From positions 54,482 through 118,481 of the forward strand of contig JBGSHY010000007.1 of NCBI GenBank assembly GCA_041751995.1: DNA of 64,000 bases, in the 5' to 3' direction. A program made the position numbers and the translations under genes. Of the stretch, positions 1 through 9,036 are shown one piece after another (the stretch's first letter is position 1; each line of letters begins with the position of its first letter). Origin of the DNA: JANMEX01 sp041751995. Lineage in GTDB: Bacteria > Pseudomonadota > Alphaproteobacteria > Rhizobiales > Rhizobiaceae. The notes beneath the pieces were generated by a model. That model was not told where the DNA came from. It searched no databases and was given only the letters and a program-made list of their open reading frames with translations.

Positions 1-2
1 TC

Positions 3-1181
3 TGTATTGTGGACGATGATCCCGTTTTTGCCGCGGTGGCAGAAATGTTGTTGTTCAGCCTTGGCGCCAACTCTGTCAGGCAGGTGCCGAACACGCGGGA
101 AGCGCTCGCGGATATCGCCAGGTCCAGTGATTGTGACAGCCTCATCATCATCAATCTGAATATGCCGGGTCTCGATGGCTTGGCTGTACTGCGTGAATTG
201 TCCAATGCCCACTATGCGGGCTGGATAGCCATTTCAAGCGGCGAAACCCTTTCGATCCGCGAGTCAGCCTCGCGGCTGGCTGGGCTGCTTGGGCTTAAAT
301 ATGCGGGTGAAGTCCAAAAGCCGGTGCGCGAAGGTGAGATGCGTTCCCTGTTCGAGACCATGGCCAAGAACGAGATGAACGTCGCCACCCAAATTGTTCA
401 ACCGTTCCGAAATTCGAAAATTGTTGGATTGCGCCCTGTTTACCAGCCCAAGGTTGATGCGGTTTCCGGTGAGACGATCGGCGCTGAAACACTGATGCGG
501 CTTGAAACAGATGAAGGCGATTTGCTGTCGCCGTTCCAGCATATCGAGCGCCTCAGCCGCGAAGGCAAAATGACCGAAGAAACGTTGAAGTTTCTTGATC
601 TTGTTCTTGCCGATATCGTGGATTGGAAAGCGGCCGGCCTTTTTCCGGTCATTTCATTCAACGCCCCGGCACCAGTGATTGAACATCCAGAATTTCTCGT
701 CGATTTTGCCAGGAAAGTCCGGACCAGCGGTGTTTCTCCGTCACAGATCACCATCGAATTGACTGAAAGCGTTTTGCCCAATGATCCGGCAACGCTGGTT
801 GAAACACTCACCCGCTTGCGCATGGCCGGGTTTGGCTTGGCATTGGATGATTTTGGCACCGGCATGGCCAATTTTGACATGCTGCGCATGTGCCCGTTCA
901 GCGAGTTGAAAATCGACCGCGGCCTGGCGCAAGCCAGTGTTGTCGACCCGTTGTCATGCGGCATTATCGAAACCTGCGCCACAGTCTCGCGTGACCTTGG
1001 CATGACGCTGGTCGCCGAAGGCATTGAAACGGAGGCGCAGGAGTTGGCGCTGAAGCGCCTGGGTGTTGAAGTCTTTCAAGGCTTTCTGTTCGGTCGCGGC
1101 GTTCTGGCCGCCGAATTTGCCAAACGCCTTATGGACGAAGCGCCAGCCTTGATGCCCAATACAACAGCAGCGGTGCATTAA
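3..1181 (+). CDS. REC-like/EAL-domain c-di-GMP phosphodiesterase (5' end cut by window)
   Basis: The reading frame is open to the window edge, so the N-terminus is missing. A GTG at 9 lies inside the usual 'VDDD' acidic patch of a receiver domain and is probably not the start. Residues ~1-120 form a receiver-like domain. It keeps the acidic patch and a Lys-Pro near residue 100, but the phospho-acceptor Asp is Asn (IIINLNMPG, codon AAT). Residues ~140-385 form an EAL domain, predicted to hydrolyse cyclic di-GMP. The EAL signature reads ETL, and ELTES, DDFGTG, LKIDRG, AEGIE and QGF are all present, so catalysis looks possible. The receiver is probably not phosphorylated in the normal way. No partner genes are visible. 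Confidence 0.88.
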   Translation, partial: CIVDDDPVFAAVAEMLLFSLGANSVRQVPNTREALADIARSSDCDSLIIINLNMPGLDGLAVLRELSNAHYAGWIAISSGETLSIRESASRLAGLLGLKYAGEVQKPVREGEMRSLFETMAKNEMNVATQIVQPFRNSKIVGLRPVYQPKVDAVSGETIGAETLMRLETDEGDLLSPFQHIERLSREGKMTEETLKFLDLVLADIVDWKAAGLFPVISFNAPAPVIEHPEFLVDFARKVRTSGVSPSQITIELTESVLPNDPATLVETLTRLRMAGFGLALDDFGTGMANFDMLRMCPFSELKIDRGLAQASVVDPLSCGIIETCATVSRDLGMTLVAEGIETEAQELALKRLGVEVFQGFLFGRGVLAAEFAKRLMDEAPALMPNTTAAVH

Positions 1182-1212
1182 TTAGCGGCTACCCCGCCGG
1201 ATGCCACCGCGC

Positions 1213-2157
1213 TTAGTTCGCGGGCTTGGCCAGTCGCAGATATTTCTCCAGCACCAGATATGACAGCAGGTCCTCGCGGCGCCTGTTGCGGAATTGCGCC
1301 ACATAGGCGTGCGCGTTCCCAACAATTGCCTCCACCTCTCTTGGGTTGGCTTCGTAGTGGTCAATCACGTTTTTCAAATCGGAAAAATCGTCATTTACCC
1401 GGGCGTAGTGGACGCCGGGCACAAGCATGCTCTCGGCATACCAGGTTTCAAACTTAGGCGCTGGCATGATGCATAGAGAGTTGGACGCCATGATCCATCT
1501 CAGATTCGTGGCGACATCATTCCCTTCGATTGAAATAATGTACCGGAACCGGAGTTGACTTTCGCGGCTCATGAAGTTTTCCATTTTTCTTGGTTTCCCC
1601 CGGCGCGGTGCTCCGATATCGGCAACGTCACAGTATGGCTTGCCCGCATGACCTTCAATCAGGGCGCTCCGGGCCACATTGTTCATGACACCCCGCCAAA
1701 CCGCCATTGGCCGCTTTTGCGCGATGGAATAGGGGTCGCGCAGGAAATCATAGTGGCGCAGGCGGTCAAGTTTCATGATGACCGAATTTCGGTTGTCCCC
1801 GTCGGTGGGCCTGCTTTTAACGATCGCCGGTTCATTCGGAACGTTAGTGACATCGCCAAATACATATCGTAATTTCTCTTTTGGATTGAAGCAGTTGGCG
1901 TATAATTTCAGGTCGAAATAGTAAAACGTCCGCTTTCGTGAAATCGCGCTGATCGAAACGCCGTTTACAAGAGTGAATTCGCTTTCAAGCTTGTTGTAAC
2001 TGTCAAGCCGCGCCTTCTCGGCCTTTGTCAGAGGCTGGCGCTCCAACTCGGCCAAAAACTGCTTTTTGCGCCATTGATGCAGACGTTGCGGCATCGCGTC
2101 CAAAACGCCATTTATGGCATAGTAAGCCACGCGCCGCGCCACGTTATGCAATGCCAT
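1213..2157 (-). CDS. GT90/CAP10-type glycosyltransferase (LPS-modifying)
   Basis: 314 codons. The C-terminal half carries the family pattern of LPS-modifying glycosyltransferase family 90: a YIISIEGNDVATNLRW block followed by 'PAPKFETWYAESMLVPGVHY'. In known members (fungal CAP10, rhizobial LpsA-like enzymes) this block forms the nucleotide-sugar binding fold. No signal peptide is evident, so the protein probably works at the cytoplasmic face of the inner membrane during lipopolysaccharide or polysaccharide assembly. ATG at 2157 has only a weak upstream GGAA. The gene stands alone and is divergent from the TadG-like gene at 2343, with ~185 bp between them. Acceptor and donor sugars cannot be told from sequence. 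Confidence 0.82.
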   Translation of the reverse strand: MALHNVARRVAYYAINGVLDAMPQRLHQWRKKQFLAELERQPLTKAEKARLDSYNKLESEFTLVNGVSISAISRKRTFYYFDLKLYANCFNPKEKLRYVFGDVTNVPNEPAIVKSRPTDGDNRNSVIMKLDRLRHYDFLRDPYSIAQKRPMAVWRGVMNNVARSALIEGHAGKPYCDVADIGAPRRGKPRKMENFMSRESQLRFRYIISIEGNDVATNLRWIMASNSLCIMPAPKFETWYAESMLVPGVHYARVNDDFSDLKNVIDHYEANPREVEAIVGNAHAYVAQFRNRRREDLLSYLVLEKYLRLAKPAN

Positions 2158-2342
2158 TTGTCATTCCAAATTCATTTGGACCTATTGCTGCTGACATTAG
2201 TTTGACCGGGCTTGATTTGTAAGTCGCCAGTTTTTGCTTTTTCAGTTGGGCAAAGTTTTCAAACCCGGGAAAACTGACCGTTTGGTTCAATTTACCGGGA
2301 GCATTTCACCGCGCCTTAAGCCTTGTGTGCCATTTTGGTTCG

Positions 2343-3608
2343 ATGAAGTTCTGCAAAGCCGCATCGTTGGTCTGTCGATTTGCGCATTCACGCGCCGGGA
2401 ACTTTGCGTCAATTTTTGCGATTGCCGCGCCCCTGCTGCTTGGCTTGACCGGCGGCGCCATCGATTTGATGATCTATAACCAGCAGCAATCCGACATGCA
2501 GAATGCTGCGGATGCGGCTGTTTTGGCCGCAACCAGGGAGGCGTCTCTCAAAAGCTGGTCACAGGGCGAAGTGGAGTCTGTCGCCCGGTCTTATGTCGAA
2601 AGTGAAATGTCAGACGCCGGCATTTCCGCCACAGCGCAGTTCGACATCAAGACAATCGTCGACAACGTTGCCAAAAAGGTGTCGATCACGGTCGACATGG
2701 ACCAGCACAACTATTTCCTGCTTGGTTATTTCCGCAAGAATCCGCAAATCCGCGTTACAGCTGCTGCAAGCCTGTCGTCTGAAACGCCGGTTTGCATGAT
2801 TGCGCTGGATCCATCGACGTCCAGAGCCGTGGATATTGTTGACGACGCGAGTTTGCTGGCGGACGGCTGCGCCGCTTTTTCAAACTCGACGGCGAAAGAC
2901 GGTTTGTATGTTGCATCGAAAGCGTCTGTAAAATCCGCCTACACCTGCAGCGCGGGCGGATTTGGCTCCGGTGTATCCGTGTTTTCGCCTGCTCCGACGA
3001 CAGATTGTCCGCCGGTGCCGGACCCGCTTGACAAGCGCCAGCAGCCGACCGTTGGCAGCTGTGACCACACTGATTTCTCGGTCAAGAATACGACAGCTAC
3101 GATCAATCCGGGAGTCTATTGCGGTGGCTTGCTGATAGACAACAAAGCGATCGTCACCATGAAGCCAGGCGTCTATATCATCAACGGTGGAAAACTGGAG
3201 ACCAAGAACAATGGGTCCCTCACCGGGGACGGCGTTACGATCTTTTTCACCGGGAAAGACGGCAGTATGGAACTGGATGGCTCGTCGATCACCAATCTCA
3301 AGGCTCCGGCTTCGGGTCCGACGGCCGGACTGCTGCTGTTCCAAGACCGTGCCATGGCGCTGACGGAGTTTGAAATATCGTCCAAGTCTGCGGCCCAGTT
3401 GCTCGGTACGATTTATCTGCCCAATGGACATCTCAAGCTGAAAGCGCCTGGCAAGGTGGCGGACCAGTCAGCGTTTACTGTCGTCGTTGTAAGGTCGTTG
3501 GAAGTTGGTTCGAGCACAAAAATGTACCTGAACTCCAACTACAGCGCGACCACTGTTCCGGTCCCTGCGGGTCTTGGGCCGTCAAGAACGATCAATCTTG
3601 TGAACTGA
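2343..3608 (+). CDS. TadG-like pilus/surface protein, first of two tandem paralogues
   Basis: 421 codons from ATG 2343 (a GTG at 2325 is also in frame; neither has a good SD). Residues ~15-45 match the Tad-like N-terminal segment of Flp-pilus TadE/TadG proteins: a short basic leader, 'RAGNFASIFAIAAPLLLGL', then a Q-rich helix with 'DMQNAADAAVLAATRE'. The remaining ~370 residues are predicted extracytoplasmic, rich in Gly, Ser and Thr, with repeated 'PGVY-GG' and 'GTIYLPNG' stretches suggesting a beta-rich fold. Six Cys are shared with the next gene (CMIALD, DGCAAFSNS, CSAGG, TTDCP, SCDH, YCGG). No other tad genes are nearby. Function beyond surface or pilus assembly is inferred. Confidence 0.78.
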   Translation: MKFCKAASLVCRFAHSRAGNFASIFAIAAPLLLGLTGGAIDLMIYNQQQSDMQNAADAAVLAATREASLKSWSQGEVESVARSYVESEMSDAGISATAQFDIKTIVDNVAKKVSITVDMDQHNYFLLGYFRKNPQIRVTAAASLSSETPVCMIALDPSTSRAVDIVDDASLLADGCAAFSNSTAKDGLYVASKASVKSAYTCSAGGFGSGVSVFSPAPTTDCPPVPDPLDKRQQPTVGSCDHTDFSVKNTTATINPGVYCGGLLIDNKAIVTMKPGVYIINGGKLETKNNGSLTGDGVTIFFTGKDGSMELDGSSITNLKAPASGPTAGLLLFQDRAMALTEFEISSKSAAQLLGTIYLPNGHLKLKAPGKVADQSAFTVVVVRSLEVGSSTKMYLNSNYSATTVPVPAGLGPSRTINLVN

Positions 3609-3710
3609 TTGGCCGCCAGGACGACCTTCACGCAACTAAAACGCATGGTTGCGTAAAATTTTATTGATCCGGGAAATTCTCCTTTATTGGCCGTGGGTTA
3701 TCGTGGGTGA

Positions 3711-5018
3711 ATGGATTTTCGCACGCTCGCAGCCCAACTGGTGGCAATGGCAAAGGACAAGGCCGGCAATTTTGCCGCCGGCTTTGCCATCCTTGTTCCG
3801 ATGCTGCTTGGCGTTGCCGGCGGCGCTGTCGATATGGCCGCATACCATCGCAACATGCAGCGGATGCAGGACGCGGCCGACATGGCTGCGCTCGCCGCTG
3901 CACGCGAAGGATCGCTCAAAGGCTGGGATGAACAGATCGCAGCCTCGATTGCCGCCACTTTCGCCTCCGAGAATCTGGGATTGCCTGTACCGGATTTGGC
4001 GGGCGCCAAAATGGCGGCAATGTCTTCGCCATCTGGACAGTTGCAGATCGCAACTGCGGTTGACGCTCCGAACAAGACAGTCAAAGTCACGCTGGAAATG
4101 GACTATTACCCCTATTTCTTTCTTGGCTATTTCCGCAGCAGCCCGCAAATCCGGGTGACCGCGCAAGCGAATGTTGCAGGCGAAATGAACATTTGCGTCA
4201 TCGGATTGGACCCAAGCGCATCAGGCACTCTGCAATTGACCGGCACCTCCAAGGTCACCGCGCCCAATTGCGCAATCATGTCGAACTCCGTTTCGACAGA
4301 CGGGTTCATCGCAAAAGACAATTCGCTGCTGACGTCTGACTACAATTGCTCGGCGGGCGGTGTCGTGGGTGCGGCCAAGAATTTCACCACCAATCCGACA
4401 ACCGATTGCCGCCCGGTTGCGGATCCACTTGCGGCGCGCGGCATCCCGCCAGCTGCATCATGCAACTACACCAACAAGGTGGTTTCCGGTTTTGTCACCG
4501 TGTTGTCGCCCGGCGTGTATTGCGGCGGAATCAACATCAAGGACAAGGCGAACGTCCTGTTCAAGGCGGGCACCTATGTCATCAAGGATGGTGAGTTGAA
4601 ATCCAATCTTGGCGGCATTTCCGCAGGCAAGGGCGTGACGTTTGTCTTTGTCGGTGAAGGCAGCCGTTTTGCCTTTGACGCAACTACGACGATCAGTTTT
4701 TCCGCCCCGGAAACCGGCTCGTATGCGGGAATCCTGTTCTACCAGGATCCGGCGATGGTCAACATGCTGACCTATGAAATCTCGTCGGTGAAGGCCGGTC
4801 TTCTGCTTGGCACAATCTATCTCCCCAACGGCACTTTCAAGGTCCACGCAGCCAACAAGGTTGGTGAGCAGTCCGCGTATACGGTGATCGTCGCGCGCAA
4901 GCTTGACATCGGTTCGGCTGCTGATCTGGTCATCAACGCCGATTATGCCGCCACCAAAGTCCCGGTGCCAAATGGCGTTGGCCCACTCGGCAAAGGCAAC
5001 GCACGGCTGACGAATTGA
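3711..5018 (+). CDS. TadG-like pilus/surface protein, second tandem paralogue
   Basis: 435 codons, starting at ATG 3711. It is a clear paralogue of the upstream gene along its whole length: N-terminal 'KAGNFAAGFAILVPMLLGV' anchor, 'MQRMQDAADMAALAAARE' helix, then an exported domain with the same six Cys positions, 'PGVYCGG', 'AGTYVIKDGELK', 'LLLGTIYLPNG' and a terminal 'TKVPVPNGVGP'. The two genes are 102 bp apart, on the same strand, and probably arose by tandem duplication. TadG family members act in Flp pilus or Tad secretion assembly in the periplasm, but no tadA, B, C, rcpA or flp gene is present here. The pair may be a stand-alone envelope system. Confidence 0.78.
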   Translation: MDFRTLAAQLVAMAKDKAGNFAAGFAILVPMLLGVAGGAVDMAAYHRNMQRMQDAADMAALAAAREGSLKGWDEQIAASIAATFASENLGLPVPDLAGAKMAAMSSPSGQLQIATAVDAPNKTVKVTLEMDYYPYFFLGYFRSSPQIRVTAQANVAGEMNICVIGLDPSASGTLQLTGTSKVTAPNCAIMSNSVSTDGFIAKDNSLLTSDYNCSAGGVVGAAKNFTTNPTTDCRPVADPLAARGIPPAASCNYTNKVVSGFVTVLSPGVYCGGINIKDKANVLFKAGTYVIKDGELKSNLGGISAGKGVTFVFVGEGSRFAFDATTTISFSAPETGSYAGILFYQDPAMVNMLTYEISSVKAGLLLGTIYLPNGTFKVHAANKVGEQSAYTVIVARKLDIGSAADLVINADYAATKVPVPNGVGPLGKGNARLTN

Positions 5019-5109
5019 TGTCCCGTGATTGAGCCGTAAACAATCCTCTGAACTTCCCTAACGGCGCATTGCAATCATTGTATCTTCCCGCTTAGACTTT
5101 GATCTCTGA

Positions 5110-5121
5110 TGTATCGTTACA
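5110..5121 (+). promoter_or_regulatory. Candidate LacI-family operator upstream of sugar operon
   Basis: TGTATCGTTACA is a near-palindrome with a central CG, the symmetry used by many LacI/GalR repressors. It lies 54 bp upstream of the epimerase ATG at 5176. One half-site position is mismatched, and no LacI gene is present in the window, so this is only a suggestion. Confidence 0.25.
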
Positions 5122-5175
5122 GGTCGCGCAGCGTCATGTGCGACTGCCGCCAAAACCAGTGAACGGGAGGACACA

Positions 5176-6231
5176 ATGGCATCGACAATCAAAGGCCCCG
5201 GAATTTTTCTTGCGCAGTTTGCGGGAGACGCCAAGCCGTTCAACTCGCTGCCCGCCATAACCAAATGGGCTGCCTCGCTCGGCTACAAGGGCGTGCAGAT
5301 CCCGACATGGGATGGCCGCCTGTTCGACCTGGCGAAGGCCGCTTCGTCCAAGACCTACTGCGACGAAGTGAAGGGCATCTGCAGCGACGCGGGCGTCGAG
5401 ATCACCGAACTGTCAACCCATCTTCAGGGCCAACTGGTCGCCGTCAATCCGGCCTATGATCTTGCCTTCGACGCCTTTGCGCCGAAGGAAGTGCACGGCA
5501 AGCCGAAGGCGCGGCAGGCATGGGCGACCGAGCAGGTGATGCTCGCCGCGAAGGCCTCACGCAACCTTGGCCTCGACTGCACCGTCTCCTTCACCGGCGC
5601 CTTGTCATGGCCCTATGTCTATCCATGGCCGCAGCGTCCGGAAGGACTGATCGAAGAATCCTTCAAGGAGCTAGCCAAGCGCTGGAAGCCGATCCTCAAC
5701 GCTTATGACGACGCGGGCGTCGATGTTGCCTATGAGATCCATCCGGGCGAAGACGTGTTCGACGGCGCGACGTTCGAGATGTTTCTGGACGCTCTCAAGG
5801 GTCACAAGCGCTGCAACATCAACTACGATCCGTCGCACTTTGTCCTGATGCAGCTCGATTATCTCGCCTTCATTGACATCTACCATGAGCGGATCAAGGC
5901 GTTCCACGCCAAGGATGCCGAGTTCAATCCCGACGGCCGGCAGGGCGTCTATTCCGGCTATCAGCCTTGGATCAATCGTGCGGGCCGCTTCCGGTCGCTT
6001 GGCGACGGGCAGGTGGATTTCTCCGGCATCTTCTCCAAGCTTTCCCAATACAATTATTCGTCATGGGCGGTGCTTGAATGGGAATGCTGCCTCAAGCATC
6101 CGGAAGACGGCGCAGCCGAGGGCGCGCCGTTCATTTCCAACCACATCATCCGCGTTACAGAAAAGGCGTTTGACGATTTCGCCGGCGCTGCCCGCGACAC
6201 CAAACAGATCAAGAAAATGCTGGGGCTTTAA
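5176..6231 (+). CDS. Sugar phosphate isomerase/epimerase-like TIM-barrel protein
   Basis: 351 codons, with a clear SD (GGGAGGACACA) before ATG 5176. The protein belongs to the xylose-isomerase-like TIM barrel superfamily (IolE, sugar epimerases). Metal-ligand style motifs are visible: 'YEIHPGEDVFDG', 'NINYDPSHF', 'AFHAKDAEF' and 'VLEWECCLKHPEDG'. Members convert keto-sugars or inosose derivatives with a divalent metal. The next gene starts 3 bp after this stop and encodes a Gfo/Idh/MocA dehydrogenase, so the two probably form an operon for catabolism of a sugar, inositol or sugar acid. The substrate is not identifiable, and no ABC transporter or regulator is adjacent. Confidence 0.85.
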   Translation: MASTIKGPGIFLAQFAGDAKPFNSLPAITKWAASLGYKGVQIPTWDGRLFDLAKAASSKTYCDEVKGICSDAGVEITELSTHLQGQLVAVNPAYDLAFDAFAPKEVHGKPKARQAWATEQVMLAAKASRNLGLDCTVSFTGALSWPYVYPWPQRPEGLIEESFKELAKRWKPILNAYDDAGVDVAYEIHPGEDVFDGATFEMFLDALKGHKRCNINYDPSHFVLMQLDYLAFIDIYHERIKAFHAKDAEFNPDGRQGVYSGYQPWINRAGRFRSLGDGQVDFSGIFSKLSQYNYSSWAVLEWECCLKHPEDGAAEGAPFISNHIIRVTEKAFDDFAGAARDTKQIKKMLGL

Positions 6232-6234
6232 ATC

Positions 6235-7407
6235 ATGGCAATCGAGGGCTCAAAAGTCACATGCACATCGAAAATCAGGCTGGGCATGGTCGGTGGCGGG
6301 CAGGGGGCGTTCATCGGCGCTGTCCACCGCATCGCTGCGCGCATTGATGGCGAGTATGAACTTGTCGCCGGTGCGCTGTCATCCGATGCCGCCCGCGCTG
6401 CCGCCTCCGCTGCCGAACTCGGCATTGATGCCTCGCGCTCCTATGCATCGTTCGCGGAGATGGCCAAAGCTGAAGCCAAGCGCCCGGACGGTATCGAAGC
6501 GGTCGCCATCGTCACGCCCAACCATGTCCACTTTCCCGCCGCCAAAGCGTTTCTGGAAGCGGGCATCCATGTCATCTGCGACAAGCCGCTGACTTCGACA
6601 CTGCCGGATGCCAAGAAGCTCGCCGCCATTGCCACCAAATCCGGCAAGCTGTTTGTGCTGACGCACAATTACACCGGCTATCCGATGGTCCGTCAGGCGC
6701 GCGAAATGGTGCAGAAGGGCTTGCTCGGGCAAATCCGCCTTGTGCAAGCTGAGTATCCGCAGGACTGGCTAACCGAGGCGATTGAACAGACCGGCCAGAA
6801 GCAGGCGGCCTGGCGCACCGACCCGAAACAATCAGGTGCCGGCGGTTCCACAGGCGACATCGGCACCCATGCCTACAATCTCGGCTGCTTCGTGTCTGGT
6901 CTCGAACTTGTCGAACTCTCCGCCGATCTTGACAGTTTCGTGCCCGGCCGCCAACTGGATGACAACGGCCACATCATGCTGCGCTACAAGGGTGGCGCCA
7001 AGGGCATGATCTGGTGCAGCCAGGTCGCCCCCGGCCATGAGAACGGCCTCAAGGTCCGTGTTTACGGTACCAAGGGCGGGCTCGAATGGGTGCAGGCTGA
7101 TCCGAACTATCTCTGGTACACGCCGTTCGGCCAGCCGAAGCAGCTGATCACCCGCGGCGGCGCCGGCTCCGGCCCTGCCGCAGCCCGCGTGACCCGCATC
7201 CCCTCCGGCCACCCGGAAGGCTATCTCGAAGGCTTCGCCAACATCTACTCAGAGGCCGCAAAAGCCATCCGCGCCGTGCGCAAAAAGGGCGGCAAGGTTC
7301 CAAAGGATGTTGTCTATCCGACAGTAGAAGATGGTGTCGCCGGTGTCGCGTTCGTCGAAGCCTGTGTGAAGTCGTCGAAGAAGAACGGGGCCTGGACGAA
7401 GCCGTAA
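6235..7407 (+). CDS. Gfo/Idh/MocA-family NAD(P)-dependent oxidoreductase
   Basis: 390 codons. The N-terminal Rossmann domain has 'RLGMVGGGQGAFIGAVHR' (dinucleotide loop), 'AVAIVTPNHVHFPAAKAFL' and the family hallmark 'VICDKPLTST', where Lys is catalytic. The C-terminal domain has 'GGSTGDIGTHAYNL' with the conserved Asp-x-x-x-His. It is predicted to oxidise a sugar or cyclitol hydroxyl with NAD(P). The ATG is 3 bp after the TIM-barrel gene with no clear SD of its own, so it is probably translationally coupled. A strong inverted repeat follows the stop and may terminate the operon. Confidence 0.88.
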   Translation: MAIEGSKVTCTSKIRLGMVGGGQGAFIGAVHRIAARIDGEYELVAGALSSDAARAAASAAELGIDASRSYASFAEMAKAEAKRPDGIEAVAIVTPNHVHFPAAKAFLEAGIHVICDKPLTSTLPDAKKLAAIATKSGKLFVLTHNYTGYPMVRQAREMVQKGLLGQIRLVQAEYPQDWLTEAIEQTGQKQAAWRTDPKQSGAGGSTGDIGTHAYNLGCFVSGLELVELSADLDSFVPGRQLDDNGHIMLRYKGGAKGMIWCSQVAPGHENGLKVRVYGTKGGLEWVQADPNYLWYTPFGQPKQLITRGGAGSGPAAARVTRIPSGHPEGYLEGFANIYSEAAKAIRAVRKKGGKVPKDVVYPTVEDGVAGVAFVEACVKSSKKNGAWTKP

Positions 7408-7411
7408 GGCA

Positions 7412-7453
7412 CTCCTTCCTCGCCCCACACTGTATTTAGGGACGAGGAAGGAG
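7412..7453 (+). terminator. Inverted repeat after sugar operon, possible terminator
   Basis: A 15-nt left arm (CTCCTTCCTCGCCCC, 7412-7426) pairs with 7439-7453 with one G-T-compatible mismatch, around a 12-nt loop. It begins 4 bp after the oxidoreductase stop. No T-run follows, so it may be a processing or mRNA-protecting hairpin rather than a Rho-independent terminator. Confidence 0.5.
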
Positions 7454-7487
7454 CTATTCTATCCACGCAAGTGGCAATATCAACTCA

Positions 7488-7835
7488 TTGAAATCCTTGA
7501 AACTTCTGATTTTTCGATACCAGTTTGTCCACCGCTCCAAAACTTCCCGCATAATCGCTATGCTCTTTGCAAAGGGAACGCGGGATCATGATCCGGGTGA
7601 ACGTGGCAAAGGCCGGTGCTTTGTTGGCGAGCCTCGGAAACTCGCTGGGCGATGAGCCCCCAAGCAAAGGCGCTAAAGGTTTGTTGAGAGCCGGCGCAAG
7701 AACACCGGACGGGGTGTGTGGCGATGTCACATACTTAAAACCATCAGAGGCAGGACCACGCACCCTGTTTCCCAACCTCATCCCGAGCGGGTCGAGGGGG
7801 CTTTGACAATAGCCAGACCGGATACGGGGCGTGGC
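7488..7835 (+). repeat. Dispersed intergenic repeat, copy A
   Basis: This stretch has no recognisable gene. Its 3' part (about 7700-7835) matches the reverse complement of 23134-23270 at most positions, including 'CGGACGGGGTGTGTGGC', 'ACATACTTAAAA' and 'CCCAACCTCATCCCGAGCGG'. Its 5' part (7488-7605) matches the reverse complement of about 23500-23605 more loosely (TTGAAATCC, CCCGCATAATC, GGGAACGC). Copy A is ~348 bp and copy B ~472 bp; the middle differs. A 79-codon open frame at 7567-7806 (ends RSGSRGL-like) is probably incidental to the repeat. Both copies sit between genes, suggesting a mobile or structured-RNA repeat. Confidence 0.75.
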
Positions 7836-7850
7836 GCTGGAAAACTGCGC

Positions 7851-9035
7851 TTACTTTGGCGAAGCCTCCAGCCTTGCCAGTTCCGCCAGCACCTCGTCCG
7901 TGTGTTGTCCCAATCTCGGAGATGGTGTGTCATAGCGCAATGGTGTCTCCGACATCAGGATCGGCGTGCGCACGCCGGGGATGGCGTTGCCTTCGAAATC
8001 CTTCAGATCAATGCGCATGCCGCGCGCCCTGATTTGCGGGTCTGCAAACATCTCTCCGATCGTGTTGATCGTGCCGACCGGAACCGCATGGCCTTCACAG
8101 GCGGCAAGCAATTCCGACTTGGTGAATTTCGCCGCGGCCGGGGCAATGTGGGTGCGCAGTTCAACGCGGTTGGCGACGCGGCCTTCGTTGGTGGCAAAGC
8201 GCGGGTCGGCGGGCAGGTCATCCAGCCCGAGGATTTTGCAGGCCCGCTCGAACTGGCCGTCATTGCCCACGGCAAGAATGACATGCCCGTTCGACGCTGC
8301 AATCACTTCATAGGGTGCAATGTTCGGGTTTTCGTTGCCGATGCGCACTGGCGAAACGCCGGTCGCCAAATAATTCATGTTCTGGTTGGCGAGCACGCCG
8401 GCCTGCGTATCCAGAAGCGCCATGTCGATATGCTGACCATGGCCGGTCGCCTCCGCGTGACGCAGGGCGGCCAGAATGCCGATGACCGAATAGACGCCGG
8501 TAAAAAGGTCTGCGACTGCGACGCCAACCTTCATCGGCAGCCCGCGGCTTTCGCCGGTGATCGACATCAGGCCGGACATGCCTTGCACAATGAAGTCATA
8601 ACCCGCCAGCGGCGCATCGGGTCCGGTATGGCCAAAACCGGTGATCGAGCAGTAAACCAGCTTCGGATTGATTTTCCTCAGGCTGTAATAATCAAGCCCA
8701 TATTTGGTCAGGCCGCCGGTCTTGAAGTTCTCGATTATGATGTCCGACTGTGCCGCCAGCCGACGCACAAAGTCCTGGCCTTCCGGCGTCTTCAGATCCG
8801 CCGTCACCGAGCGCTTGTTGCGGTTGACGCCGTGATAGTAGGCGGCATCGAGCGCATCGCCGTCCGCGCCGGTGATAAAGGGCGGCCCCCATGAGCGGGT
8901 GTCATCGCCGCCATCAGGGTTTTCGACCTTGATCACGTCGGCGCCAAGGTCGGCAAGTGTCTGGCCCGCCCAGGGGCCGGCAAGGATGCGTGCGAGTTCC
9001 AGGACGCGCACGCCCTTCAGTGGTGCTTGAGCCAT
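7851..9035 (-). CDS. CoA transferase family III (CaiB/BaiF-type)
   Basis: 394 codons from ATG 9035; the frame is open for 40 more codons upstream, but these overlap the TerC gene and are unlike the family. Family III features: 'LKGVRVLELARILAGPWAGQ' at the N-terminus, 'LGADVIKVE', 'RNKRSVTADLK', 'IIENFKTGGL', and 'GVAVADLFTG' with the Asp that forms the acyl-anhydride intermediate in CaiB/Frc. The enzyme should move CoA between carboxylic acids; donor and acceptor are unknown. It starts 1 bp after the TerC stop on the same strand, so the two are co-transcribed. Confidence 0.88.
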   Translation of the reverse strand: MAQAPLKGVRVLELARILAGPWAGQTLADLGADVIKVENPDGGDDTRSWGPPFITGADGDALDAAYYHGVNRNKRSVTADLKTPEGQDFVRRLAAQSDIIIENFKTGGLTKYGLDYYSLRKINPKLVYCSITGFGHTGPDAPLAGYDFIVQGMSGLMSITGESRGLPMKVGVAVADLFTGVYSVIGILAALRHAEATGHGQHIDMALLDTQAGVLANQNMNYLATGVSPVRIGNENPNIAPYEVIAASNGHVILAVGNDGQFERACKILGLDDLPADPRFATNEGRVANRVELRTHIAPAAAKFTKSELLAACEGHAVPVGTINTIGEMFADPQIRARGMRIDLKDFEGNAIPGVRTPILMSETPLRYDTPSPRLGQHTDEVLAELARLEASPK

Positions 9036-9036
9036 A

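Noticed and set aside
7716..8894. 392-codon open frame on the plus strand
   Set aside because: It overlaps the CoA transferase on the opposite strand; composition is of a shadow frame.
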